Source: Stromatinia cepivora (lineage: Eukaryota > Ascomycota > Leotiomycetes > Helotiales > Sclerotiniaceae). From it: a DNA stretch of 64,000 nucleotides. The stretch is taken from contig RCTD01000028.1 of NCBI GenBank assembly GCA_014898415.1, positions 124,001 through 188,000 on the forward strand, written 5' to 3'. Below the pieces are notes generated by a model, which saw only the letters and a program-made list of their open reading frames with translations, was not told where the DNA came from and ran no database searches. Below are positions 35,493-45,887 of the stretch, one piece after another; the stretch's first letter is position 1, and every line of letters begins with the position of its first letter. The position numbers and the translations under genes are program-made.

Positions 35493-36023
35493 ATGTCGCG
35501 GATCAATATCCCCTTCGACGTTATTACGTCCAGGTTCAATCTGTCCGACAGATTTTCTGGTGTGCGAGCACAGTCTCTATCTACCAGGTTTGCCAACCTC
35601 AAGCCTATAAATGAGTTCTTCGACTTCAAGCGCCTTTCCAAGCCAGCAAACTTTGGTGAAGTTCAATCCAGAGTTAACTACAACCTTGGACACTTCGCCA
35701 GCAACTACTTTGCATTATTTATTATGCTTAGTATCTACAGCTTGCTTACCAATCTCCTGCTCTTATTCGACATCATCCTCGCCGTTGGGGGTATGTGGGC
35801 GATTGGAAAGCTCGAGGGTCAAGATCTAAACGTTGCTGGCTTCCAAGCTACATCCTCGCAACTTTACACTGGTCTCTTAATCGTCGCAGTTCCTCTCGGA
35901 ATCATTGCGTCACCATTCACAACTCTTCTCTGGCTCATTGGAGCAAGTGGAGTTAGCATCATAGGACATGCCTCATTCATGGATAAACCAATCGATGAGG
36001 CTTTTTCCGGGGAGGCGGTCTAG
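35493..36023 (+). CDS. PRA1/Yip3 family prenylated Rab acceptor
   Basis: Membrane protein of 176 aa in one exon, of the prenylated Rab acceptor family (yeast Yip3, human PRA1/RABAC1), which acts on prenylated Rab GTPases and GDI in ER-Golgi traffic. Key segments are FFDFKRLSKPANFGEVQSRV, NYNLGHFASNYFALFIML, a pair of hydrophobic hairpins (LSIYSLLTNLLLLFDIILAV and LLIVAVPLGIIASPFTTLLW), and a short acidic tail. The frame is open upstream to 35274, but the ATG at 35493 gives the expected family N-terminus and length. The stop lies 26 nt before the next start codon on the same strand, which is unusual for a fungus. Confidence 0.88.
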   Translation: MSRINIPFDVITSRFNLSDRFSGVRAQSLSTRFANLKPINEFFDFKRLSKPANFGEVQSRVNYNLGHFASNYFALFIMLSIYSLLTNLLLLFDIILAVGGMWAIGKLEGQDLNVAGFQATSSQLYTGLLIVAVPLGIIASPFTTLLWLIGASGVSIIGHASFMDKPIDEAFSGEAV

Positions 36024-36049
36024 ACGGTCGGCCGCGATCTCCCAAATCT

Positions 36050-37336
36050 ATGCCCCAATGGGGAAGACCATCAGGGGCGAAGGGGAGCAGGAGGAGAAGA
36101 CAGTGGGAGCAGGATCAAGGACATTGGCAGCAGTCGCGTGTTGAGGAGCTTGATAGCGACGGTGAGACAGGTACACAAGGCGTTGGGTTACATTTGGGTG
36201 AGAAACGATTTGCAAGTGATCCGCTGCATTTTACGGGTATAGATATTTCTTCAAACACGAGGCCTAGAAGGGGTTATTCTTATGATGAGGCCGAGCGATC
36301 TTCCGAGTCCGATTCCGATTCCGAAGATTCCGACTACCAAGAGGGCGATGACAGGCAATTGGCCTTACGAGGGGACAAAGAGGAAGCAATAGTACAAGGT
36401 GCTCTAGCTCGTATTCGACGTGCTCAAGAAAAAGGGAGACAAGACGTGAAGCTCACTCAAGAAGAACTTGATGCCTTGGAACGCCGACGGATCCGTATGC
36501 AAGCTGCTGCTGCCGCGAAAGCTGCTAGGAAAGAAAAAGGATCTAGTGGAAGTGGAGCGGAAAAGAAACGACGCACCGATCGAAAAACTGTTGATATTGC
36601 TTCTCTTTTGGACCCGAAGCCAGCCAGTGAACCAAGGAAAAGAAAATCGAAAAGAAAATCTGGCAGTTCCTCGCACCACAGTACCTCTGCAGGGCCTGGA
36701 ATCATTGTTGATGGACCAGAGGGACCTTCGTATACCCCAATTGGTGGTTACCATCCTTCGGATAGGGGCACATCTCGTTCTCGTTCATCACCACGGCATG
36801 GTGGCAATTCAACCCCAGGTATGAGTCGACATTTCTCTGACAGCGCGCGGCCTACTTCTCCTCATAACAACAGTCATCGTCGTTCTTTGCCAGAAGAGGA
36901 AAGCTGGAATCCTACTGATAACAAACGGACTTCTCTTACTTCTCAATACCGTGTCGCTGATCCCTTTGATTACCAGGTTACCGCTGATCAGCCTTTGCCC
37001 GTTTCGCAACAGTACATGCAATCATCCTCAGGTCGTCGTAATTGTCCCGTCCCTGCCGATATCTCTTATACTTCCGTTACACGCAGCCCACCACAAGGCT
37101 ATCCTGCCGCAGATAGGATCCCTTCTGATTCTTCTCTCAGACATCGTACTTCTCCTAGGAGAGAGAACGAGGTGATAACAATCCCAGATAGCAGCGAGGA
37201 ATCAGATTCAAGCGATGAGCTAGGAAGAGGAGTACAAGTTTTCCGAGACGGACGAGAGCCTGAACGAGAGCGAGTAATTACTAGGAGACCTGTTAGTGGT
37301 AGTGGGAGTAGTAGAAGAAAAGGCAAGGGAAGATAA
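36050..37336 (+). CDS. Basic, low-complexity nuclear-type protein, unknown
   Basis: Single-exon 428-aa protein beginning MPQWGRPSGAKGSRRRRQWE. An N-terminal basic patch and an acidic Ser/Asp stretch (SESDSDSEDSDY) are followed by a helical, best-conserved-looking block: LALRGDKEEAIVQGALARIR, then DVKLTQEELDALERRRIRMQ. Nuclear-localisation-like Lys/Arg clusters follow (EKKRRTDRK, PRKRKSKRKSG), then a long Ser/Pro/Arg-rich disordered tail ending SRRKGKGR. The tail contains ITIPDSSEESDSSDE, an acidic Ser-rich segment preceded by hydrophobics that could bind SUMO. I believe similar proteins occur across filamentous ascomycetes but know no function. It starts 26 nt after the PRA1 stop in a different frame, so both may lie on one transcript, or this gene's promoter lies inside the PRA1 coding region. 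Confidence 0.72.
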   Translation: MPQWGRPSGAKGSRRRRQWEQDQGHWQQSRVEELDSDGETGTQGVGLHLGEKRFASDPLHFTGIDISSNTRPRRGYSYDEAERSSESDSDSEDSDYQEGDDRQLALRGDKEEAIVQGALARIRRAQEKGRQDVKLTQEELDALERRRIRMQAAAAAKAARKEKGSSGSGAEKKRRTDRKTVDIASLLDPKPASEPRKRKSKRKSGSSSHHSTSAGPGIIVDGPEGPSYTPIGGYHPSDRGTSRSRSSPRHGGNSTPGMSRHFSDSARPTSPHNNSHRRSLPEEESWNPTDNKRTSLTSQYRVADPFDYQVTADQPLPVSQQYMQSSSGRRNCPVPADISYTSVTRSPPQGYPAADRIPSDSSLRHRTSPRRENEVITIPDSSEESDSSDELGRGVQVFRDGREPERERVITRRPVSGSGSSRRKGKGR

Positions 37337-37799
37337 AAACATGGATTTTCGTTTTTGCGAGCTGCTTTACAGATAGACTTTAACTCTCTGCTTTTCAATG
37401 AATAATTTCTTGCCAAAAACTTATTCTTGGTGGTGTTTGTGATGTTTGTGATGCTATCTACTGTTGGTGACTAGATTTCAATGCTATCATGCCATCACTT
37501 CCAAAATGAATGCATGTATGTGGCCAAGATACAAAAGTATTTCAATCATGTCCTACTAATGTAGTTTGGAATATCAAGTGCTCCTGTTTTGTTTCCCGAT
37601 TCGAAAGTTGCATTACATATCATAAGTGAGTGAGTGAGTGAATGACATGCAAATCCTATTACCTATTACCTAACCCTCAAGATGTATATCAACATCTAGC
37701 AATCCATTCATTATTCATCCTTCCACTCGATTCCCTCCCCCTCTCCTCCAAAACCCCTCGTCCCAACCCAAACCCCTCCTCCCAAGGGCCAAAACACAC
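37337..37799. other. Intergenic between convergent genes
   Basis: 3' flanks of the basic protein gene (+) and GH125 (-). A GTGAGTGAGTGA run lies near 37627. No gene is seen. Confidence 0.5.
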
Positions 37800-39530
37800 C
37801 TACTGAAAACTCCTCCCCAAAACCTTACCCACCTCACCACCCCTCCTCTGCAAATCCAAAACCATCTGTCCAAATAATCCATTCGCCCAACTAAACCACT
37901 GACGACTCCATTGATGCTGATCAAATGAATTGATCGATTCATGGATTAATCCTAGGCCATCGGTGCTACTGACGATTTCTTTGAGGGTGCTGTAGATTTC
38001 GGTCGGGTCGGAGAGGGTCAGGATGCGGATTATGCTTGCCATGGGCCAGGCGTGGCCGGGGCCGACGTGGGGGCCGCCAACGCTAGGGGGGTGTTAGTTG
38101 GGGGAAGGTGGGGAGGAAAAGGGGAAGGGGAAGAGGGGGGGAACCTACGCGTTAATAACGGGACCGCGCATAAAGTAGGGGTTATCTTTCGAGAGGATAA
38201 ATTTACGTGTATTTTGATAAACGGTATCATTTACACTCAGATAACCCAAGAACGGAGCCGATAGAAGAGAAGGAATATTGGCATCATCCATACGATTCGC
38301 TATAGCATATTAGACCACCTCTATCCACGGCTTGAAATGGAAAAGTAACTTGCCTGAACCAAATCCATCGACTTCGTAGGCATATACTTGTCCGTATGTA
38401 GGATCATGCACAATACCGTATTTGGTGATGGCGGCTCGAATGCTACTTGCGAACTCGTGCATGTGGTTGGCGAGATCTTTTTGCCCGTAGATTCCGGCCA
38501 TGATCTTACTGCTTGATTCTAGGTACGGGGAGAACATCATGTTGGCTGGGATGAAGAGTTGATAGATGGTGCTATTGTGATATACTGTGAGTTTTCATCA
38601 TGCCCTTCTTGTTTGGAAAAAGAATACTTACGCATCGTCACTTGGTCTGAATGCTGAGCGCACCAGTCCAGTACCTTCTTGTATGGGATTTCCAGCTCCA
38701 GAGTTGGCTAGTGTCTCTGTTGCACTAACTGTCTCTCGTTGCCATGTGTATGGACTCGCATTCACACTGCCGTTTGCAGAATATGTTCCGATCAACATAG
38801 CTTCGGTGGTAGAAAGTATAGTCTCAATAGCACTAACCCAGTTAAACTTCTGGAAGAAAGAGATATCACCCGTGGCATCATAGTAATCAGTTGAGATTTC
38901 CAAAAATGCCGCCAAAGAGTCCAATTCATATTTGCATTCGAATACAACATCGGTGGATTTTGGGGGCGAAAAGTTATCTGGCTTTGGCTGATTTTGTTGA
39001 GGGGCAATTCCACTTTCGGTCGGGGCTTGGAAAGAATTGCAGTATGGTGCTTCGATAATGTATCGAGCTTGGAGATTGATGACACCTCGATAGAGACTCG
39101 CAAGAGAATCATGAGAGGAATTCTTAGTCAACAATGGCAAATAACTCTGCATCTGGTTTGCTGAATCTCGAAGCCACATAGCATCGATATCTCCCGTGAT
39201 CAAAAAGGTCAATTCTTCTTCCGAGTTGTTTGCTGCGTAGCCTCTCCACTTGACGGCCGTATCCAGGGAATTGGGAAAGGAGTTTTGGAATATGCGGTAG
39301 AGATCAGGATCCGCGATTACGGATTTCATATCGCTGATGGTTTGCTCTACGATCGAGGAGTTGAAGGTTCGACATGCTGGCTCTGGTCGCATCCATGATA
39401 GAGCATATCTGCCGCTGCTGAGAGGCGGATGCTGTGTCAGTGAATACTGAGAATAATCCGGACATTGTGCCTGAACTGCAGGGAGCAGGAAAGCAATCGC
39501 AACGGCGAAGTGATTAGAGAAGACCTTCAT
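37800..39530 (-). CDS. Secreted GH125 exo-alpha-1,6-mannosidase-like protein (Mug157 family)
   Basis: Glycoside hydrolase family 125 (formerly DUF1237; includes S. pombe Mug157), whose characterised members remove alpha-1,6-linked mannose. It is 516 aa from four exons: 39530-38632, 38571-38354, 38299-38149 and 38082-37800. The signal peptide is [20 protein letters not shown]. Family landmarks are [89 protein letters not shown] and [15 protein letters not shown]. Several N-glycosylation sequons are present. The intron between exons 2 and 3 begins GCAAGT rather than GT; only the GC donor keeps the frame. An in-frame ATG 39 codons upstream (39647) would bury the signal peptide, so I rejected it. 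Confidence 0.93.
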
Positions 39531-40352
39531 GATAATTTCAGGACACTCTAGAACCTTTGATTTGAATGAACTAGGCTTGAGAGAATTGATAGGAGATTGA
39601 TGTGCTTCTTGCCCACGCTCAGAGTGTGAGAAAGTTGACAGAATCAAACTTTTGAAGAGATCCTCTCCTATTTACATAGAAGTCTGGGCCATCATCGGTT
39701 TACCAGGTAACAGTTGTTTACCCCACGATCCCCTCCCAATTCACTGCACAAGCATGCACGTTCTACTATCCATTCACTGGCGCATGAGATTATCATACTC
39801 GTGTAAACAGACATACCTGACTAAAAAGAGGAAGGTGAAAAGTATACCACGATGGGATTCATCGTTATTCGTCGATTCATCAATATTCATGTCAGGCCAG
39901 ACCATGCACGTCAGAGGTCATTCATTATAAACCGGATAATTGCATATACTCCGACTACCGGTTTAACTTTGTATGGAGCTGTTGCATGGTGATTTTTGTT
40001 TGTTTTTAGTCAGAGGTTGTAGATCTGCTCGAGTTTGCGGGGTTGTGTATCCTTGGCATACTTTCGCGGTGCATCTGAGACATTGTAAATGGGTGTTTAA
40101 TTCCCGAGAAACTCCCGGTTGACATCTCGTTTTCGTTCAACGGCTACACAATCGGATGGCTATGTTTTCGTTGAAAAGTTGTCGGTGTGCCTCACAAGGA
40201 GGCTTGAGGTGTCACTGGTTCTGCTTGAAAAGCTTCGCAGGCTTAAGATTAATGCCATTTGATAAAGCTAGAACAGTCCCCATTATTGACATTCCAAAGG
40301 AAATACGCATCAGTCTACAATACTCTTGGACAACCAATTCTTTAGCGGAATC
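39531..40352. other. Intergenic, no supported gene
   Basis: Promoter side of GH125 and upstream flank of the dehydrogenase pseudogene. No coding signal is recognised. Confidence 0.5.
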
Positions 40353-40895
40353 ATGACCCAACTCACTTGGCTTATCACGGGCTGCTCATCGGGTTTCGGC
40401 GAGGGGCTTATTCTTAGCATTCTAGCCCCAGGCGATCGAGCGATAGGAGGATTTACGGCAAGAGGCTCTCAAAATTTTCGACGGCATCGATGTCCTAATC
40501 AACAACGCTGGCTACATTGGGGCTAAGTTAATTAAGGACATTACGTCGGTTCCCTCAACGTTCATAACTAATTAAACGATTTACTGATGATTTTCCTTCC
40601 AGTTGTCGCGAGTTGCAACACCAACCTATTTGGGCCTGTCAACTTAACTCGTTCAATTCTTCCTCACTTTCGTCAACGAAAAGCTGGAACTATCATATTC
40701 AATATTCATGGGCTCAGTTGGTGGCTGGCAAGGTGAGATTGGTTCAGGCCCATATAGTGTGGGAAAATTTGGAATGGAAGGTAAAGTCCGCTCTCGATCG
40801 ACTCCACTAACATGGTACCAGCAGCTATTGTGGAGTGTCTTCAAAAAGAGACATCTCAGTTTGGTATCCGGACAATGATCCTAAAGTCCTCCAAC
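40353..40895 (+). pseudogene. Short-chain dehydrogenase/reductase relic
   Basis: Remains of an SDR oxidoreductase. The N-terminus MTQLTWLITGCSSGFGEGLI is the intact Rossmann glycine motif (TGxxxGxG type). About 45-50 codons are then missing. IFDGIDVLINNAGYIGAK, with the NNAG motif, follows in another frame. NLFGPVNLTRSILPHFRQRK comes after a degraded junction with an intron-like segment, then a frameshift before SMGSVGGWQGEIGSGPYSVG. That block keeps the YxxxK catalytic pair as YSVGK. A canonical-looking intron remains at 40781-40821 (GTAAAG, CTAAC, CAG), after which ETSQFGIRTMIL matches the family C-terminal half. Deletion plus frameshifts make the gene non-functional. It is tail-to-tail with the P450 relic. 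Confidence 0.85.
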
Positions 40896-41720
40896 ACCTA
40901 TTATCATCCTCATCGCTTTATTGACAAATACTGCAATATATGCACAACTGCTCAGTTGCGGACCAGTCTGAATTACTTCGATGTCTTTAAATATCGTACG
41001 AACTTCTTGCTGTAGCAAATTTATAGTCGCTAGTTTATGGGGAAGATAGAAAATCGTGGACGTGATAGCAGTAGCCATTATGTCAGGCCCAGCTACGATG
41101 AGCAAGCCGGCCTCTTCAATCAATATCTCTTGGGTATAGCCTTGGCCAGTTTCTGGATCGCGAGCTTTAAGTAAAGCTGAAAATAGATCGTGATGCTTAA
41201 GCTTGGCTGGATCTCGAGCTGCACGCTAACTCGATTGGTCTTTACTTGAGGCTTCGAACTTAGATGTTTCTGTGTCATACTGGAGAAGAATAGTTTCTCT
41301 AGTTTGAGCTTGAGTACTAGAGGCATGTAACATGACTATAAGTGGTTAGTAATATTCCAGTTTAGCTGATTAATTCACGAGGGAAGTTCCCATATTGATC
41401 ATTGCCACTCCTTGTGGAAGCACCTCGAGGATGTTCTAGTCCTGATAACTGCTCAGCATGTTCCTATTTCGAATAAAAGTCACGTCTCCAATGATGTCAG
41501 AAGTGACACAATCAACCGAGGTGTCACATTTTTGGCCGAACTCTATATATCAACTGCACCGTCTTCAGACGTTGACTCGTCAATCAGCTGTGAGCAGAAA
41601 TTCATATTGATGATGAGGAAGGACCATGGGACAAGACAAGCTTTTTTGCGCGAGAGATTTACCAGAGTGTTCTACCTAAACTTGGGTAAAACATTGGCTG
41701 GGAATTCTCCGTATTGAAGA
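40881..41720 (-). pseudogene. Cytochrome P450 relic
   Basis: The middle part of a fungal cytochrome P450 can be read on the minus strand. VTSDIIGDVTF (about 41515-41475) matches the C-helix/D-helix region found before the I helix; upstream, DESTSEDGAVDI is followed by a TAG stop. From about 41215 the frame is open: HHDLFSALLKARDPETGQGY, TQEILIEEAGLLIVAGPDIM, TAITSTIFYLPHKLA, LQQEVRTIFKDIEVIQTGPQ and FVNKAMRMIIGVGGL, then TAG. The I-helix motif, normally AGxDTT, reads AGPDIM, and the ExxR of the K helix (usually DEAMRM) reads NKAMRM, so the invariant Glu is lost. No heme-binding Cys loop is present. The changes look like C-to-T/G-to-A transitions. Confidence 0.85.
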
Positions 41721-43012
41721 AGTAGTCTTTATGGGTTCTTTCGCGAACGATAATATAGCCGGCGATACGCACTACTAGGACGGTATGCATTACTCTCCCC
41801 AAATAACCATACAACATGAACATGAACATGAACATTTACAACTAACTCACCACATGAATCCACATCCCCCTACCCATGCTACAATTTTTTTTCCAGTATC
41901 TTATCTGAAAATTTCCCATTTCTTTTACACCTCCAGGATATTCCGTTTCCTGTATGCAATTACTCCAAGCAGAAGCCATGAAATACGCGTGTAATCATTG
42001 ACGACGCGAGTTTCGAGGGAAAGCAAAAGAAAGGAATATTATGCGGGGATTTTTGTTTGGCAGTCAAATGATCGATAGCCTGCTACCACATGGCAATACT
42101 TAATGTGAACGGAAACAGAAAGGGAGTTCTTAAATTACCAAGCGAGCACTTGCGAAAATTGTCGTAAGAGCATGGAGAGAATCGCAGCCCGAGAAAGTAC
42201 CCTCCATGATAACAGGACATGAAACCAAGAAGATGAAAAAAAGGAATTCGGAGTGTATATAGGTGATTTCAGGAACGGAGAGGTGCTATTGATGATTACA
42301 ACTTATGATATTGAGAATGGAGCTGAAATTAAATTAGGAGAAGAAGCTCAGGAGAGAAAAGTGACATTTATTACATCCTAATCCATCCACTGGACCCCAA
42401 TAAGAAATATACCTAACACAGAGCAAAAGAAGTTCTCGCAACTTTTCTCAGATCCACAAACAGGCGAACAACTAGCGCGCTAGGTGGACTGGTCTGGAGC
42501 TGTAAAGTACGTTCCGTCCTCCTCAAACACGGAAGTGGAAACGGAATTAGATTGATAGGAAGTATTATTCCAGAGTAATGTTTCGGTTAAAGGTGTAATG
42601 TTGGGAGTGAGGATTGAAGAGGAAGATGATGCGGGGCGGGAGGATATTTGGTGCATTTGGTGATGGGAAGAAGTCAAGATAAGGTGGAGGATTATATGAG
42701 AGGGCTGCGAATGTGAAATGTTCGGGGTATTGGGAGTTGTGAGTCTTCAAATGAACCGCAGAATATCTGGTTAACACTAAGGATACTTGGAGAGACTTTT
42801 TAGTTTCAGTGCCTGACGAACTTTGGATGTATGATGGACTCTTCGTCCATCTGAATAAAAGGAAAGGATGCATATGTATATACATAAAAATGATCTATAA
42901 ATTGGTATCATATCGTATCATCATCCACCAGAACTCCTCACCCATGCAATCAGTACTATACTATACTCCATTCCCGCTAACCATACTAAATGTTACCTGC
43001 ATCTAACTTCCA
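41721..43012. other. Intergenic, no supported gene
   Basis: Includes a repeated GAACAT(G/T) stretch near 41815-41835. A 65-codon minus-strand frame (42480-42677) is Ser/Thr-rich but has no partner exon I can join. No repeat family is recognised. Confidence 0.45.
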
Positions 43013-45385
43013 TCATGCTTTCCTCGGAGCCCAATTACTCAACCATGTCCTGACCTTATCAAGATTTGGACCTTCTGCTTCACAAGCCGCAACACACCAC
43101 TCCAGATCCCAACCTCCTGGCTCCATGGCCAACATTTCCGCCAGATTTCGCCTCTTCTGATTTCCTTCATCCACACAGAAATACATTGATTCGGTCTTAT
43201 CCTCAACTTGGGCCACTAATGGTTGAATGAGGGGAAGTGCATCTTTTACCGCTAATGCTACCTGAGGCCCGTTGGCGTCTTTGATCTTTGCGGTTTTACA
43301 ATAGAGATTTGTACACCATTTCTTGCCACATCCCGTGATCATTTGACTCAAGTATCTTCGTTCCACACGACGCTTCATTGCCTTTCCTAACGGGTCGTGC
43401 ATACTAGCGTATAGTGGACCGAAGCAAATACTACAAAGACCCAGATCATTACCCGGCCCTTGACCCATTCTCGAGCCTGCTCCTACTTCCCCGTTCTTAC
43501 CAACTCCTTCTAGAGTTCTACCACAGTTGGCATTCCTACAGATGGCTGGCTTAAATCGATTGTTCTTCTCGAGTTCGTGGTGCTTGAGATGCGTGGACAT
43601 ATCGCGAAGTCGAACGATCCTGCTGCAGAGGTGACATTCCGTAGTTCGAGCTCCATCAGCGAGCTCGTGGGCTGTAAGCCCAGATATGAGACTTTCAGGA
43701 GACGGATCAAAGGGATCGCCTTCTTGGGGGACTTCGAGATGGCAGAATTGACATAGAATAATCTTGCCGGGACAAACAGACGTACGATGGGTAGCAAGAT
43801 CTCTAAGATTTGTTGCTTCGTAAGGACAGCTGGGACATTGGCGGGATTCGTGAAATACAGAATCGTGTTTGGTTTTGCTTGCTGGTGAATTTCCGTGAGC
43901 AGAATCATAAGGACAATGCCAATGATCTTGCCATTCTTGAGATTTCTTCTGAAACACGTTGTTACAATGAGGGCATGAGACATTATTACGAAGACAGAAG
44001 TTTTCATGAAGCATCATTGTCCGCTTTGGTACCCATTGATGGCAATTTTTACATTGCTCCTCATCAGATCCATGCATTTCAGTATCTTCTTCGAGTGAGA
44101 CTGGGTTACTTGAAGATCCATTGCTTGCCCCTTTCTCAAGCGATTTTACTCTAAGAGAATATTTCCGTGATCCCTGTGATGACTCAGTTCCAGACCCTCG
44201 GAAGTATATGGAAATTAGTATTGCATCGGCTCCTACTAATTCCACGTTTGATTGTTGTATGACGATCCTCTTCGTTTTATTGTATGAGAAATCTCCGAAA
44301 ACATGCTCATCTTCTCGCGGTTTTGCTCTTTGATGACCTGATTGGGGGCTAATGAATATCTCCACATCGCCATCATCCTCGAGCGACAACTCAATCTCAA
44401 GGTCATTCGATCGATCCCATGAAGGTAAAGTATAGTCAACATAATCTCCTTGTGCAATCTGTCCTTGTGATGCTTTCCATAGGTCTAGCTCTCCACCGAT
44501 TGAACTTCCTTGGGCCGTTCCTGGAGCTTTTTGTGCTTTTGCCATGATTTGTTTCAAAGTTTCTCGGGCTTGTTCCTCATTCAAAGCTTCTATATCGACC
44601 TCTAAGTCCGTATCGACAACACAAATCCCATCTCCTTCAGGCGCGAGTTTGTCAATTAAAAATCGGAATTCCTCCGACTTTGACCCTCGAACCGTCAATA
44701 TTTCTCCATTTGTTAAAGTTGTGAAATTCTCCCGCAAATGTCTTTCCAGTAACGATTTCCAATCCTCAGGATTATACCCAGCTTCCAATGGCCTTAACCT
44801 CACATATGTACCTTTAGATAGTTGTTTCGCATGTACGGTGATTTGCGCAGGTTCTTCAATTTCATCTGTAAGGTCTATCGTCTCATCGCGCGTAAGGTCG
44901 ATCGAAGGGTTATCTGTAAGGTCTATAGGCGCATCCGGGGATCCTCTCCCGCTCTCGACGTTTGGACTTGGCGTAGGTTTTCGTGTGGGCGCAGTGATTC
45001 CCAATGCCTCAAGCAAGAATGGGCTCAGGACAACTTCTCCTTCATCTGCGGAGAACTCTCGGATTCCTGCATGTACCACATTCCCATTCTTTGAATTGAC
45101 GAGCCTAAATGTGAGAGGATGAGGCAGTTGCTGTTGACTGTCTCTCCATTGCGACTGTTCTATACGAGCTGCTGCTAACGAATATGGATTGAATGGATCG
45201 AATGCGACATTGTTTGCGCGACTATTAGAATTGACCGTAACCGTAGATGCTGCTAATAGTTGTTCCAGAGCAGACTGCGGTAACAGTATTTTATCACCGG
45301 GCAGAGAGATGCTGTCTTTTGAGGCAACTTTATAGACTGATGTCCATTTCAAGGAGATGTCTGGAGTCGCCGCCATATTATCCAT
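43013..45385 (-). CDS. Ufd1-like zinc-finger protein with three tandem IDLT (SIM-like) motifs
   Basis: Intronless 790-aa protein. The N-terminus (about residues 1-130: KWTSVYKVASKDSISLPGDK, ILLPQSALEQLL ... LTFRLVN ... VVLSPFLLEALGI) resembles the Ufd1 domain of the Cdc48/p97 cofactor. Next come PIDLTD, SIDLTR and TIDLTD (residues 153-174), matching the [VI]DLT SUMO-interacting motif. A second Ufd1-like or UBX-like region covers about 180-430, with YVRLRPLEAGYNPEDWKSLL. Then come TRAF/XIAP-type Cys/His clusters: CKNCHQWVPKRTMMLHENFC, CPHCNNVF, CPSCPYEATNLRDLATHR, CQFCHLEVP and CHLCSRIVRLRDMSTHLKHH. The C-terminus has an AZUL-like zinc motif, CGKKWCTNLYCKTAK (from residue 686), and a CVAACEAEG end. 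It is likely a substrate adaptor linking SUMO/ubiquitin to Cdc48. A second ATG at codon 4 is an alternative start. Confidence 0.85.
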   Translation of the reverse strand: MDNMAATPDISLKWTSVYKVASKDSISLPGDKILLPQSALEQLLAASTVTVNSNSRANNVAFDPFNPYSLAAARIEQSQWRDSQQQLPHPLTFRLVNSKNGNVVHAGIREFSADEGEVVLSPFLLEALGITAPTRKPTPSPNVESGRGSPDAPIDLTDNPSIDLTRDETIDLTDEIEEPAQITVHAKQLSKGTYVRLRPLEAGYNPEDWKSLLERHLRENFTTLTNGEILTVRGSKSEEFRFLIDKLAPEGDGICVVDTDLEVDIEALNEEQARETLKQIMAKAQKAPGTAQGSSIGGELDLWKASQGQIAQGDYVDYTLPSWDRSNDLEIELSLEDDGDVEIFISPQSGHQRAKPREDEHVFGDFSYNKTKRIVIQQSNVELVGADAILISIYFRGSGTESSQGSRKYSLRVKSLEKGASNGSSSNPVSLEEDTEMHGSDEEQCKNCHQWVPKRTMMLHENFCLRNNVSCPHCNNVFQKKSQEWQDHWHCPYDSAHGNSPASKTKHDSVFHESRQCPSCPYEATNLRDLATHRTSVCPGKIILCQFCHLEVPQEGDPFDPSPESLISGLTAHELADGARTTECHLCSRIVRLRDMSTHLKHHELEKNNRFKPAICRNANCGRTLEGVGKNGEVGAGSRMGQGPGNDLGLCSICFGPLYASMHDPLGKAMKRRVERRYLSQMITGCGKKWCTNLYCKTAKIKDANGPQVALAVKDALPLIQPLVAQVEDKTESMYFCVDEGNQKRRNLAEMLAMEPGGWDLEWCVAACEAEGPNLDKVRTWLSNWAPRKA

Positions 45386-45887
45386 GGACAGAGCAGAAAA
45401 TTGGTATGGCGAGGTCTTTGTAAAGAAATTTGAGATGAATTATTCTCGATAGTACAAAATAATGGGATTTTTTGTTAAGTTGTATATCAAATATCAAAAG
45501 AACTCTGATTTTGTGAAGTGTCCTGGTGCTGTCGAAACAAATGTGATGGTGAATTAATGCTGATATGTCAGATAATGCTGGATCCTTCTATGCTGAATGT
45601 TATCCCTGTACATTCCTTATCGATAAGAGATGTGGCGTGATAACCACCGCGATTGTGGCTAGTGTGACTTTCAGTGGCTTTCACTACTAGCATCATTGTC
45701 TGACTAATAACGTATCATATTGAACAATTGATCTTGAGTTCCATTTATTTATTGATAGTATTCACATTTGTTCCTTTGGTTAATTTTCTAATTATTCTTA
45801 TTGCATCGCATTTCGAAAGATCCATCCTCACGCTCTTTGGTTTCCTTACATAAAAGGACACCGCTCCTAGTCTCAATAGGTAATTCA
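45386..45887. promoter_or_regulatory. Shared divergent promoter region of the Ufd1-like and F-box genes
   Basis: About 500 bp separate two head-to-head ubiquitin-pathway genes. No individual site is assigned; the call rests on orientation and spacing alone. Confidence 0.4.

Noticed and set aside
42480..42885. Overlapping minus-strand Ser/Thr-rich frames
   Set aside because: No signal, domain or splice partner; composition alone is not enough.
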